Shown here one piece after another: positions 36,592 through 46,376 of a stretch of DNA of 64,000 nt. The DNA lies in the NCBI GenBank assembly GCA_900548975.1, contig URMS01000002.1:1-64000 (forward strand), given 5' to 3'. Source of the stretch: an uncultured Porphyromonadaceae bacterium (GTDB taxonomy: Bacteria; Bacteroidota; Bacteroidia; Bacteroidales; Muribaculaceae). Under the pieces are notes generated by a model that did not search any database, was not told the origin of the DNA, and was given only the letters and a program-made list of their open reading frames with translations. Every line of letters begins with the position of its first letter. The first letter of the stretch is position 1. The translations under genes were made by a program, and so were the position numbers.

Positions 36592-38187
36592 ATGGACGCT
36601 AAATCCATCATAAGCCAGGGCAAGGCGGTACTCGGTATCGAATTCGGCTCCACCCGCATCAAAGCCGTCCTCATCGATCCCGAAAACAAACCCATAGCCC
36701 AAGGCAGCCATACCTGGGAAAATCAGCTCGTCGACGGTCTCTGGACCTACAGCACCCAGGCCATATGGTACGGTCTGCAGGACTGCTACGCCGACCTGCG
36801 CAAAAACGTACGCGAACTCTACGATGTCGAGATAGAGCGCCTCGCCGCCATCGGCATCAGTGCCATGATGCACGGCTACATGCCCTTCGGCGCAGACGGC
36901 AACATCCTCATGCCCTTCCGCACATGGCGCAACACCAATACCGGTCGCGCTGCCGCCGAACTGAGCGAACTCTTTGTATACAACATACCCCTGCGCTGGA
37001 GCATATCGCACCTCTATCAGGCCATCCTCGACAATGAGGAGCACGTGGCCCAGATCGATTTCCTCACCACACTGGCAGGCTACATCCACTGGAAACTCAC
37101 CGGCGAGCGAGTGCTCGGCGTAGGCGACGCTTCGGGCATGATACCCGTCGATCCCGAAACCAAGAACTACGATGCCGCCATGGTCGAGAAATTCGACCGC
37201 CTCGTGGCTCCGAGAGGTTTCCGCTGGAAACTTTCCGACATCCTGCCCACAGTACTGCTCGCAGGCGAAAGCGCCGGCCACCTCACACCCGAGGGCGCCG
37301 CTCTGCTCGACGTGTCGGGCCATCTGCTGCCCGGCGTGCCTTTCTGCCCGCCCGAGGGCGATGCCGGCACCGGCATGGTAGCCACCAACGCCGTGCTCAA
37401 ACGCACCGGCAACGTATCGGCCGGCACATCGTCGTTCTCCATGATAGTGCTCGAGAAAGACCTCTCGCGCCCCTACGAGATGATCGACATGGTCACCACC
37501 CCCGACGGCAGCCTCGTGGCCATGGTACACTGCAACAACTGCACCTCCGACCTCAATGCATGGGTAGGCCTGTTCAAGGAATACCAGGAGATGCTCGGCG
37601 TACCCGTCGACTACGAACAGCTCTACGGCCTCCTCTACAACCGCGCCCTCGAAGGCGATCCCGACTGCGGCGGCCTCATGGCCTACAACTATGTATCGGG
37701 CGAACCGGTCACCGGCCTCGAACAGGGCCGTCCCCTCTTCGTGCGTTCGGCCAACGACCGCTTCAATCTGGCCAACTTCATGCGTGCCAACCTCTATGCG
37801 GCTGTCGCCGTCCTCAAGATAGGCAACGACATTCTCTTCAAGAACGAGCACGTGCAGGTCGACCGTCTCACCGGCCACGGAGGTCTCTTCAAGACCAAAG
37901 GCGTGGGTCAGCGCATTCTTGCCGCCGCTCTCAACTCGCCCATCTCCGTCATGGAGACCGCAGGCGAAGGCGGAGCCTGGGGCATGGCGCTCCTCGCAGG
38001 CTACCTCATCGACAACGCCGAGGGCCTCTCCCTGGCACAGTACCTCGACCAGAAGGTGTTCCGCGGCAACGCCGGCGTGGAAATAGCCCCCGACGCCGCC
38101 GATGTAGCCGGCTTCGACACCTACATCAAGACCTACAACGACTGCCTCGCCATCGAGCACGCCGCTGTAGCCGCCAAGAAGCCCTGA
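36592..38187 (+). CDS. araB: L-ribulokinase (FGGY family)
   Basis: A 531-residue FGGY sugar kinase that phosphorylates L-ribulose to L-ribulose 5-phosphate using ATP. N-terminal phosphate loop LGIEFGSTRIKAVLID at ~14-29; mid-protein ALNSPISVMETAGEGGAWGMALLAG region near 445-470 forms the ATP-side FGGY signature. Position after araD and araA supports ribulose as substrate over xylulose or gluconate. It is the last gene of the locus and is followed 23 bases later by a strong terminator. Confidence 0.93.
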   Translation: MDAKSIISQGKAVLGIEFGSTRIKAVLIDPENKPIAQGSHTWENQLVDGLWTYSTQAIWYGLQDCYADLRKNVRELYDVEIERLAAIGISAMMHGYMPFGADGNILMPFRTWRNTNTGRAAAELSELFVYNIPLRWSISHLYQAILDNEEHVAQIDFLTTLAGYIHWKLTGERVLGVGDASGMIPVDPETKNYDAAMVEKFDRLVAPRGFRWKLSDILPTVLLAGESAGHLTPEGAALLDVSGHLLPGVPFCPPEGDAGTGMVATNAVLKRTGNVSAGTSSFSMIVLEKDLSRPYEMIDMVTTPDGSLVAMVHCNNCTSDLNAWVGLFKEYQEMLGVPVDYEQLYGLLYNRALEGDPDCGGLMAYNYVSGEPVTGLEQGRPLFVRSANDRFNLANFMRANLYAAVAVLKIGNDILFKNEHVQVDRLTGHGGLFKTKGVGQRILAAALNSPISVMETAGEGGAWGMALLAGYLIDNAEGLSLAQYLDQKVFRGNAGVEIAPDAADVAGFDTYIKTYNDCLAIEHAAVAAKKP

Positions 38188-38210
38188 CACTTCCCTCTGA
38201 CCAATATTAA

Positions 38211-38256
38211 CCCCGGGTCACCTCGCCGATAACGAGCCGACCCGGGGTCGCTGTTT
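38211..38256 (+). terminator. Terminator of the arabinose locus
   Basis: CCCCGGGTC (38211-38219) pairs perfectly with GACCCGGGG (38239-38247), with a smaller inner stem in the loop, followed by TCGCTGTTTT. Confidence 0.75.
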
Positions 38257-38313
38257 TATACGCTTCCTGCAACTGTGGACGGTTGTACCGCGGTTGTCAG
38301 GTTGCGGAGAAAC

Positions 38314-41300
38314 TTATCGTACTATCACCTTATAGGTAAGGTCGCCGGCTTTCACAAGGTAGACGCCGGTGCTAACGGGCACGGCTACACGGGCCGGGGC
38401 GCTTGAGCTCGAATAAGCAGTGCGGCCGTCGACCTGGCAGACGTTCACGACCATGCCTTCGGCGCCGGTTACCACGATGTTGCGGTCTGTCACGCAGACA
38501 TGTACCTGAGAGGCCACGACATCGTCGACGCCACTGGTAAGCAGCGTTATGGTAGCGGGCTTCGATTCGCCGCGGTCATACACGGCGGTAACGTCGTAGC
38601 GATGGTTGCCGGCTTCCACCTCTGTATCGGTGTAGCTGGTGTCGGCCACGGTATTTTCATTGAGTTTCACGCCGTCGCGGTATATGTTATGGCCGATATG
38701 TGCCGGAAGTGCGGGTTCATATTCGACATCGTCAATCATCAGCATGAGCTTGTCGGTGGCGATGTAGCGGATTGCGAAGTAGAGTGCGCCTTCGGGGAGG
38801 CGGGCAGAATAGGTTGTCCATTCGGCCGATATCTCGTTGTGTTTTGCCACGCTTACGAAGTCCTTGGGTTCAAGGCTGCCGGCAGAGTAAAGTATCTCGA
38901 ACGATTCGGGATACTTCGAGTTGTAGCTGCGGGCCTTCAGGGTAACGGTCTGGGAGTTGCCGCTCAGTTTGGGCGATATAGCCCAGTCATCGGCCTGTAC
39001 CTGGCCGGTAGGATAGAGCGCGCCTATGAACTTGTTGCCCGAAGCGGCTGCAAACGATTCGTGGTTAAGCTCAGCAGCGTCGAATACGATGAATGATGCC
39101 AGAGTCTCATTCGATGTGAGGCCGGGAATCGCTATTCCGTTGAAGCCTCCCACGGGATGGTTGTCTCCATCCACGAAAGTCCAGCCGGCGAATTCATGTG
39201 CGAAGGCCACGCCTTCCTCGAAGTCCGCAAGTGAGCGTGCGCCGGCAGAAGCCGATACGTCGGGCTTGGTCCATTCAACTTCCACGACGCCTCCGTTTTC
39301 GGTAGCGCGGAGGTCGGTCACTACAGGGAGTTCGGGCAGAAGCAGTTTCACACTTGCGGTTTCGCTGATGTTATCATCGGCATATTCATCGTCTGCAAAC
39401 ACTATCCGGGCGGTGAAATCATTGTTTTCGTCGCTCAGTATGTCCAGAGTCTGTTCGAAAGTCACTACTACTGTTCCGTCGGGATCGAGGGTCAGGCCTT
39501 CCCTGGCATCGACGCGCTGTCCGTTGTTGTCCAGAACCACAGAAAATCCTTTAGCAGTCTTCTCGCCGTGGTTGGCAACTTTGACAGCTATATTGAAGGC
39601 ATTGCACACATTAGCCGTCTCGGGCGCGGAAATCGACAGAACGGTCATGTTATTGTCTCTGCGGTTGTCCACACGGATGTTGTCTATGGCGATGTTGCTG
39701 AAGTTCTTGACACGACCTAAAATCGTCAGTTCGATATCCTTGCCGCCATAAACGTCCAGGGGTATGGTCACACGGTTCCAGTCTGCTTCCTTAGGCAAGG
39801 TGCTGTTGACGATGTGCGACACGAGTGTCTTGACGCCGTCGGCTGTCACATATACATCGATTTCGTTGGAGTCGACCACGGTCGGATCTTCGCCGGTCAG
39901 GCGGAACACATGGAACGACAGACCCGGTTTTTCGCCTGACAGGTGGATGCGGCCGGTGAAAACGTATGCTTCGTCGTCCTTGAAGTAGCCGGTCATGTAC
40001 ATGTAGCCGTTGTCACCGTCCTGTGCCGCCACATCGGGCGAGTCAGTTGTGGTATCCCATACTACGTAGGGGTCGTTGTTAGTGCCGAGGATGTTGTCGA
40101 GCTCTCCGTTGGCGAACGATTCGCAGTAAGGCAAGGCATAGGGGCGGCCCACGGGCACGAGGTCGGAATACAGGCCCTTCGATGAGCCGGCATCAGTCTT
40201 GGCGCATACGGCCCACTGCAGGAATTCCTGCTCGCTGTCGGCCGGGACGGCCTGGTAGGTATAGGTAGTGCCGGTAACATCATCGGCTACGGCCACATCT
40301 TCGTTGCCGAGTTCATATATGGTATAGCGTACAAGTCCGGGATTGATGGGGTAGCCGTCCTTGTCGGTGGCGGGCGCATCCCATTTCAGAGTAATCTCGC
40401 CCGGAGTTGCGCTTTGTGAAATGACAAGGCCGGTAGGATCCGACGGCTTGTTGATACCTATGAACGTCTTGGTTTCGCAGTTCTTGCCTTCACCGGCTGT
40501 GCCGTAGGCTACCGCCGAGTAAGTGTAGATGCCTGCTGCCGATACCTCGTCGGAAAAGCTTATGGCCTCGCCCGGCTGCGGGTTCTGCGCGGTATACACC
40601 CTGATGCCGCCTCGCTTCACTTCAATGCGGTCTATGGCGTCAAGTGCGGTACCGTCGATACTCTTTATGGGGGCGGTGAAGGTTACCCTGGCACTAAGAC
40701 CACCGTTGAAGTCCGGTACGACAGTAAGGTCTCCGATGGCATCGGGTGCCAAGGGCGACATTGGAGCCGAGAGCGACATCGAAATCAGGTATAGCGTGTA
40801 TTTGTCGGCGTCGCTTATACCATGGAAGCCAATGTAATACTTACCGTCGGCTTCGGGCGCAATATATCTGACTTCGGTTTTCTCGGCTGTGGTCTGGTAT
40901 TCGGTCGGAGGCACTATCACGGTGCGCATGGCCATGGCATCGGGAGCGGTACCCATCTTCACCTCCATGCGTTCGGCAAAGCGGTCGTTCGACGATACTG
41001 TGTACATAAGCTTGTATATTTTGCCGCCCTCGAGTTTCAGCGGAGGGGTAATGAGCCAGTCATCGGCCGCGTACTCCTCATTGTAGTTCAGGGACACAAA
41101 TCCGTTGAAATACGAGTGTGTCCACGTGGTGCCGTCCTCATTGTTATCCAGGACGGTAAAACCATTCAGGGCGTTGCGCGTCTCAAAGTCGGGGACGAAA
41201 GGCGGGGTTATGGATCCGAGAGTCACGCTCTGCGACTGAGCCACGGCCGACACCACGTCGTGGTTGCGGGCCTGTACAGTGTAGTAGAACACGGTTATGT

Positions 41301-42783
41301 TCGCCGGTTCTTCTACCGCATCATCCAATTCTGTGACACTGATGTTCTCGGCCACGGTCACGGCGTCGGGATATCGGGTCACGGTATATGTGAGGTCGCC
41401 GGTGCTGACGCCACTTGCTTCCCATGAAAGTTTGAATTTACCGTCGGCATAAGTCAGACCGGTCACGGTGAGTTTGGGTGCCTTGTAGCCTGCATAGCCC
41501 GATGCCTTGACTGCCGGTGAATTGCCGGCAAGGTTGGTCAGAGTCACGGTAAACTCATAATCGCCGGAAGCCTTTACGGTAACATCGGCTTCGACTCCTG
41601 TGCCGAACACAGCCGTACCTGTTGCTACCTTCTCGCCGCCGGTTGCCACGGTGTAGGTCACCTCACCCGTAGCGGCCGAGCCGTCGTACAGATGGTCGGG
41701 CACGCTGAAACATACCTTACCGGTGAGCGAGCCTTCGGCAAAATCTACTCTCACATCTTCAGCAGCCGCAGGCGCGCCCGGTTGTGCCGGGGGAGCTGCC
41801 ACATAGAGGCCTGTCACTTCTTCAGCGCCCGGAAACTCGTACACGAGCGTTGCGACGCCGGTATCCTTGTTGATTTCATACAGAGCGCCGGTCTCATCGG
41901 TAGAGTGCGTCCAGAACATGCGGCCGCTCACGGGATCGATTGTTGCCGACGCCGTATACTGTGGTGTGACGCCGGTCTCCCCGATGAAGGTTGCGGCACC
42001 CGATGTCTTGTCCACCGAGTAGAACTTGCCGTGCGCGTCCACAGCATAAATCGAACCATCGGCGTCGGCTGCCACACCATTGTAGAAACCTATCTCAGAA
42101 GGAATGTCGCATATGGCAGTGCGCACACCGGTCGAATAGTCGACTATGCCGAAAACATAGCCGCCATCGAAGTCGTCGTTGTAGAAACTGCCGTACACTT
42201 TCCCGCTCACAGGGTCGACAGTCACATCCGATGCAAGAACGCTTGTCTCAGGCTCAAGAAAATAAGGTTTGGGTTGCCATGTCTCGGCATCGTAGGGCGC
42301 CACATCCACAATGGTCTCGCCGAACATGGTAAGCGAAGTCACGGCATAATAAGTGCCGTCCACCAGAGCACCGCCCTTGTTGGCCATGACGCCGCTCTTG
42401 AGAAGTTCAAAACCGTTCGACTCTCCGGGTAAGCGGTACATACCTCGCGGAAATTCATTCTTTGGGGCCGATGATGCAATTACCGAGCCTCGCAGGTCGA
42501 TGCCCTTCAGGGCTTCTGCCGCCTGCATCGCGGGAGTTTTCATAGGAATTACTGTATGCCGGGGCATGCCCGATTTGCGCGCACGCATCAGACCTCCGTA
42601 CTCCGGGCGTGTCCGCAGTTGCGGAATTTGTGTCGTCGGCTGCTCGCCTACGGATCTTGTAACCGACGCACGCGTTGTTTTTCCGCCGTCCGATTTCTCA
42701 AAAACCGGGACGCGGGCTTCTGCGCCGACGACCACACAAGCTGTGGTCATCAGAGCCAAAGCCCATGATAAGAAATGCTTCAT
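38314..42783 (-). CDS. Large exported adhesin-like protein (choice-of-anchor J, fibronectin III-like modules, sorting domain)
   Basis: A 1489-residue exported protein. The ATG at 42783 is chosen because it gives a signal peptide (MKHFLSWALALMTTACVVVGAEA); the frame open upstream adds an unlikely extra hydrophobic segment. Residues ~60-350 look like a beta-propeller-type region (repeats around VDPVSGKVYG and VDPVSGRMFW). FN3-like domains follow, then a cleaved-adhesin/choice-of-anchor J domain (FETRNALNGFTVLDNNEDG to YYIGFHGISD) and further FN3-like modules. A second anchor-J-like domain (DFEEGVAFAHEFAGWTFVDG to YFAIRYIAT) comes next. The last ~75 residues (VHVCVTDRNIVVTGAEG ... YKVIVR) resemble type IX-style C-terminal sorting domains. 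Probably cell-surface or secreted; ligand unknown. It has its own candidate promoter. Confidence 0.85.
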   Translation of the reverse strand: MKHFLSWALALMTTACVVVGAEARVPVFEKSDGGKTTRASVTRSVGEQPTTQIPQLRTRPEYGGLMRARKSGMPRHTVIPMKTPAMQAAEALKGIDLRGSVIASSAPKNEFPRGMYRLPGESNGFELLKSGVMANKGGALVDGTYYAVTSLTMFGETIVDVAPYDAETWQPKPYFLEPETSVLASDVTVDPVSGKVYGSFYNDDFDGGYVFGIVDYSTGVRTAICDIPSEIGFYNGVAADADGSIYAVDAHGKFYSVDKTSGAATFIGETGVTPQYTASATIDPVSGRMFWTHSTDETGALYEINKDTGVATLVYEFPGAEEVTGLYVAAPPAQPGAPAAAEDVRVDFAEGSLTGKVCFSVPDHLYDGSAATGEVTYTVATGGEKVATGTAVFGTGVEADVTVKASGDYEFTVTLTNLAGNSPAVKASGYAGYKAPKLTVTGLTYADGKFKLSWEASGVSTGDLTYTVTRYPDAVTVAENISVTELDDAVEEPANITVFYYTVQARNHDVVSAVAQSQSVTLGSITPPFVPDFETRNALNGFTVLDNNEDGTTWTHSYFNGFVSLNYNEEYAADDWLITPPLKLEGGKIYKLMYTVSSNDRFAERMEVKMGTAPDAMAMRTVIVPPTEYQTTAEKTEVRYIAPEADGKYYIGFHGISDADKYTLYLISMSLSAPMSPLAPDAIGDLTVVPDFNGGLSARVTFTAPIKSIDGTALDAIDRIEVKRGGIRVYTAQNPQPGEAISFSDEVSAAGIYTYSAVAYGTAGEGKNCETKTFIGINKPSDPTGLVISQSATPGEITLKWDAPATDKDGYPINPGLVRYTIYELGNEDVAVADDVTGTTYTYQAVPADSEQEFLQWAVCAKTDAGSSKGLYSDLVPVGRPYALPYCESFANGELDNILGTNNDPYVVWDTTTDSPDVAAQDGDNGYMYMTGYFKDDEAYVFTGRIHLSGEKPGLSFHVFRLTGEDPTVVDSNEIDVYVTADGVKTLVSHIVNSTLPKEADWNRVTIPLDVYGGKDIELTILGRVKNFSNIAIDNIRVDNRRDNNMTVLSISAPETANVCNAFNIAVKVANHGEKTAKGFSVVLDNNGQRVDAREGLTLDPDGTVVVTFEQTLDILSDENNDFTARIVFADDEYADDNISETASVKLLLPELPVVTDLRATENGGVVEVEWTKPDVSASAGARSLADFEEGVAFAHEFAGWTFVDGDNHPVGGFNGIAIPGLTSNETLASFIVFDAAELNHESFAAASGNKFIGALYPTGQVQADDWAISPKLSGNSQTVTLKARSYNSKYPESFEILYSAGSLEPKDFVSVAKHNEISAEWTTYSARLPEGALYFAIRYIATDKLMLMIDDVEYEPALPAHIGHNIYRDGVKLNENTVADTSYTDTEVEAGNHRYDVTAVYDRGESKPATITLLTSGVDDVVASQVHVCVTDRNIVVTGAEGMVVNVCQVDGRTAYSSSSAPARVAVPVSTGVYLVKAGDLTYKVIVR

Positions 42784-42830
42784 AAAATGATAGGTGAAGA
42801 TTAATAGAACAGCAAATAGAATCGCTGCAA

Positions 42831-42838
42831 CAAAAGTA
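42831..42838 (-). promoter_or_regulatory. -7 promoter element of the adhesin-like gene
   Basis: TACTTTTG on the minus strand matches TAnnTTTG about 48 bases ahead of the chosen ATG. It lies inside the longer upstream frame, which supports the shorter start. No clear -33 match. Confidence 0.4.
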
Positions 42839-42970
42839 AGCATAATGGCATGTCTCAGCGGCCTTATCTTGGTTAACAAATGCTAAATAAACTCTAACAA
42901 TTTGCATTTTTCCATCACGTAAGCCCCGCTTCCGACATTTTTCCACCCGCACCGGATAAACTATCGCCAT

Positions 42971-43011
42971 AAAAAACACCTCCGGAGAAGGCTGATTACC
43001 TTCTCCGGAGG
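42971..43011 (-). terminator. Terminator of the glnS-TPR unit
   Basis: Minus strand: arms 42999-43011 and 42979-42991 (CCTCCGGAGAAGG/CCTTCTCCGGAGG, 13 bp perfect, 7-base loop), followed by GTG and a run of six T (42971-42976). Confidence 0.9.
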
Positions 43012-43063
43012 CATCTGTGACAAAAAGTCTGAGGATTATGTATGCGCTTGTATCGACAGCCGG

Positions 43064-44539
43064 TCAGGCGAATTTCGAGTAGCCTAAAAGGTCGAAATAC
43101 TCCCAGTAGAGAGTGTCCGAGGCCGGATGGCGCCGTATCTTGTCGGCGAGGGTGTAGATGGTGCGTGCGGTCATGCGGATAGGCATCGGAGCCGTATTCA
43201 TAAACGAATCGAGGAAGGGCATCACCTTGTCGAGGATAGCGCGGGCCTGCTCTTCGCAGCCGGTCTTCATGTACGAAACCACGCACACGTAGATATGCGA
43301 TGTGCCGCGCAGAGGCACCTGCATTATCTCGTCGAAGGCAGCCTCGTCCTCTATCAGCTCTATGGTCTGACGGTACTTGCCGCTCGCAAACAGGGCCTCG
43401 GCGTACGATGCGTGCTCCAGAGCCGTAAGCGGGCGTCGCGAGGCTATGGTCCTGAGCAGTGCGGCCAGGGATGTCATGGCCGAGCGCATGAGCAGGGCGT
43501 TGATGGTCTCGTCGAGTTCCGGCTGAGGCATCTCGTTGCCGCCGCTGGCATCGAGATAGCGCATGCAGTACTCCTCGGCGTCGCTCACGTTGCACATCAG
43601 CAGCTGCTTGAGAGCCTTGGTATCGCCGGGATGCTCGTGGAGAAAGCTACGCAGCTCGGCCACGGCGGTGGCCGTCTCGCCGTTCTGCACCAACAGCGCG
43701 CAGCGGCAGTCGGTGAAGGTGAAATCGTCGGGATTCTCGTCTCGGAGAGTGCCTAGCATCTCGATGGCCTCGCGCTGCAGATAGGGCGCCGACGAATAGA
43801 CCGTATCGGCAAGATTGAGCAGCGCCGCCGGATTGTCGGCGCCGAGAGCTCTGGCCGTGTCGAAAGTCTGCCGGGCCTCCTCTTCCTTGCCCAAACGCGC
43901 CTGCGCCCGGAACAGCGTGGCCCAGTAGGCTATGGCGAAAGGCTCGGCCTCGATAAGTTCTTCGGCCAGAGCGGCCACGGTGGCGTCATCGCCCTGCTCG
44001 TCGGCCTCCTGCAGCACCTCGTAGAGCAGAGCCGGCAGGAAGCTGGCCTTCTTGCGCAGGCGGTCGAGATTGGCTTTCACCCAGTCGTAGCGTTCCAGGT
44101 CGAAAGCGAGGTCGATGAAGCGTATGGTCTCCTCGTCGGTGAACGTGGGATACTGGTTCATCAGGAAATCGAGCGCCGCGCCGCTGTCGGCCGGCCGGTT
44201 GGCCTCGAGGCGCACGATATCGAAGAGCATGGACGTATGGTCGGCATTGTCGGCTACAAAAGCCGCGGCGCTGCCGTCCTTCAGTTCCTTCTCGGCATCC
44301 TCGAGATCGAGATAGAGCAAGGCGCGTCTCTCCTTGAGCGGCGCGCTCTCCGGGTAGAGGCGTGCGCCGAGGAAGAGCACCTCGGCACGCGCATAGTCGT
44401 CGGCCAGATCGCCGGCATAGTCGAATATTTCCACGAGTTCATCCTCGTCGAAGAAGCGATCGGTAGCCGGCTCCTTGAGCGACTTCAGAAAATTCCGGTA
44501 CAGCTCTTCGCGGGGATTGGATTCGTCGTCGTAACTCAT
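43064..44539 (-). CDS. TPR-repeat protein of unknown function
   Basis: A 491-residue, acidic, almost all-helical protein without signal peptide or membrane segment. Degenerate tetratricopeptide-like units run through it (for example FRAQARLGKEEEARQTFDTARALGADNPAALLNLADTV around 210-250). It most likely serves as a cytoplasmic protein-interaction scaffold. It starts 12 bases after glnS and shares its transcript, ending at a strong terminator. This does not say that it acts on tRNA charging. Confidence 0.8.
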   Translation of the reverse strand: MSYDDESNPREELYRNFLKSLKEPATDRFFDEDELVEIFDYAGDLADDYARAEVLFLGARLYPESAPLKERRALLYLDLEDAEKELKDGSAAAFVADNADHTSMLFDIVRLEANRPADSGAALDFLMNQYPTFTDEETIRFIDLAFDLERYDWVKANLDRLRKKASFLPALLYEVLQEADEQGDDATVAALAEELIEAEPFAIAYWATLFRAQARLGKEEEARQTFDTARALGADNPAALLNLADTVYSSAPYLQREAIEMLGTLRDENPDDFTFTDCRCALLVQNGETATAVAELRSFLHEHPGDTKALKQLLMCNVSDAEEYCMRYLDASGGNEMPQPELDETINALLMRSAMTSLAALLRTIASRRPLTALEHASYAEALFASGKYRQTIELIEDEAAFDEIMQVPLRGTSHIYVCVVSYMKTGCEEQARAILDKVMPFLDSFMNTAPMPIRMTARTIYTLADKIRRHPASDTLYWEYFDLLGYSKFA

Positions 44540-44551
44540 CTAAGATGGTGT

Positions 44552-46258
44552 TTAAGCTTTCTTCTGCACCTTTTCCCAGGTATCCTTCAGGGCTATGGTG
44601 CGGTTGAATACAGGATGCTCGGGGGTGCTGTCGGGGTCGGGAGTGAAATAGCCCACGCGCTGGAACTGGAACTTGCTGCCGGGCTGTGCCGTAGCCATGA
44701 TATACGGTTCGAGCTTCACGCCCTGCACCACCTTGAGCGACTCGGGGTTGAGCATTTCGCGGAAATCGCGGTCGGGCTCGGCTGCGGGATTCTCCACGTC
44801 GAAAAGACGGTCGTAGAGGCGCACTTCGGCATCGACGGCATGCTCTGCCGATACCCAGTGGAGGGTGCCTTTCACCTTGCGGTTTGCGCCGGGCATGCCG
44901 CTGAGAGTGTCGGGGTCGTATGTGCAGCGCAGTTCGGTGATATTGCCGTCGGCATCTTTCACCACTTCGTCGCACTTGATGATATAGGCGCCTTTGAGAC
45001 GCACTTCCTGGCCGGGTGCCAGACGGAAGAACTTCTTGGGCGGATTCTCCATGAAGTCGTCGCGCTCTATGTAGAGCTCGCGCGAGAACGGCATGTCGTG
45101 TGTGCCGCTTTCGGGATCCTCGGGGTTGTTATCCATGCTCACGGTCTCGACCTTGCCTTCGGGATAGTTGGTAAGGACCACCTTGAGAGGATTGACCACA
45201 GCCATCACGCGTGTGGCGATGCGGTTGAGGTCGTCGCGAACGGCATGCTCCAGCAGGCTCACGCTGTTGAGGGCCTCGTACTTAGTGTAGCCGATGGTGT
45301 CGATGAAATTGCGTATCGAGGCCGGGGTGTAGCCGCGGCGGCGCATACCCGAGATAGTCGGCATGCGGGGATCGTCCCATCCGGCCACAAGACCTTCCTT
45401 CACCAACTGGAGCAGCTTGCGCTTGCTCATGACGGTGTAGGTGAGGTTGAGACGGTTGAATTCGATCTGGCGGGGGCAGTAGCTCTCGTCGGCGAGCTCC
45501 TTGACGAAATACTCGTAGAGCGGACGGTGTACCACGAATTCGAGCGTGCAGATGGAGTGTGTCACACCCTCGAAATAGTCGCTCTGGCCGTGGGCGAAGT
45601 CGTACATGGGGTATACCTTCCATGTAGTGCCCGTGCGGTGGTGGGGCGTCTTGATGATGCGGTACATTATGGGGTCGCGGAAGTGCATGTTGGGCGAAGC
45701 CATGTCGATTTTTGCGCGGAGCACACGCGAGCCTTCGTCGAACTCGCCGGCGTTCATGCGCATGAACAGGTCGAGGTTCTCCTCTACGCTGCGGTCGCGG
45801 TAGGGGCTGTTCTCGCCGGGAGTTGTGGGAGTGCCTTTCTGGCGGGCTATCTCCTCGGCGCTCTGGTCGTCGACATAAGCCTTGCCTTCCTTAATCAGAC
45901 GCACGGCAAGATCGAACAACTGAGGGAAGTAATCCGAAGCATAGTATTCGCGGTCGCCCCAGTCGAAGCCGAGCCAGTGTATGTCCTCGCGGATGGAGTC
46001 GACATATTCCACGTCTTCTTTCACGGGGTTGGTATCGTCGAAGCGGAGATTGCATGTGCCGCCGAATTTCTCGGCAACACCGAAGTCCATGCAGATGGCC
46101 TTGGCATGGCCTATGTGAAGGTATCCGTTAGGTTCGGGTGGAAAACGAGTGCTGAGCCGGCCTCCGTTTTTACCGGCCTGCAGGTCGTTGTACACCTCTT
46201 CTTCTACAAAATTGAGAGACTTTTTTTCTTCTGGTTCCGTCACTTCATTCTGAGCCAT
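44552..46258 (-). CDS. glnS: Glutaminyl-tRNA synthetase
   Basis: A 568-residue class I synthetase that charges tRNA-Gln with glutamine. HIGH motif PEPNGYLHIGHAKA at 41-54; KMSKS-type motif VMSKRKLLQ with M277; characteristic RFDDTNPVKEDVEYVDSI, HVVHRPLYEY-like FVVHRPLYEYFVKEL, and the two C-terminal anticodon-binding beta-barrels (to ~560). This distinguishes it from glutamyl-tRNA synthetase, and implies direct tRNA-Gln charging rather than the amidotransferase route. Followed by the TPR gene 12 bases downstream. Confidence 0.97.
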   Translation of the reverse strand: MAQNEVTEPEEKKSLNFVEEEVYNDLQAGKNGGRLSTRFPPEPNGYLHIGHAKAICMDFGVAEKFGGTCNLRFDDTNPVKEDVEYVDSIREDIHWLGFDWGDREYYASDYFPQLFDLAVRLIKEGKAYVDDQSAEEIARQKGTPTTPGENSPYRDRSVEENLDLFMRMNAGEFDEGSRVLRAKIDMASPNMHFRDPIMYRIIKTPHHRTGTTWKVYPMYDFAHGQSDYFEGVTHSICTLEFVVHRPLYEYFVKELADESYCPRQIEFNRLNLTYTVMSKRKLLQLVKEGLVAGWDDPRMPTISGMRRRGYTPASIRNFIDTIGYTKYEALNSVSLLEHAVRDDLNRIATRVMAVVNPLKVVLTNYPEGKVETVSMDNNPEDPESGTHDMPFSRELYIERDDFMENPPKKFFRLAPGQEVRLKGAYIIKCDEVVKDADGNITELRCTYDPDTLSGMPGANRKVKGTLHWVSAEHAVDAEVRLYDRLFDVENPAAEPDRDFREMLNPESLKVVQGVKLEPYIMATAQPGSKFQFQRVGYFTPDPDSTPEHPVFNRTIALKDTWEKVQKKA

Positions 46259-46292
46259 AATATGATAACTTTAGTTTTTTCCTTTTAAACTG

Positions 46293-46300
46293 CAAATATA
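46293..46300 (-). promoter_or_regulatory. -7 promoter element of glnS
   Basis: TATATTTG on the minus strand fits TAnnTTTG, 34 bases ahead of the ATG. No clear -33 match at the expected distance. Confidence 0.5.
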
Positions 46301-46376
46301 GCAAAAAAGTTAGAAAGTAGGAGAGAGAAGTCAGAAGTTACATGTTTACGAGCAAGATCGGCTGCCCTTCCAACGC

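Noticed and set aside
30142..38187. Xylose or fucose rather than arabinose locus
   Set aside because: AraA, AraD and the kinase are recognisable as the arabinose set, and the regulator is the Nudix AraR type; no xylose isomerase or fucose enzymes are present.
42784..42879. N-terminal extension of the adhesin-like protein
   Set aside because: It would add a second hydrophobic segment before a perfect signal peptide, and a -7 promoter element lies within it.
44237..46288. Long plus-strand open frames opposite glnS, pyrG/yidC (11464-14740) and the glycosidase genes
   Set aside because: Each lies opposite a confidently identified gene and arises from the same codon bias; none has family motifs.
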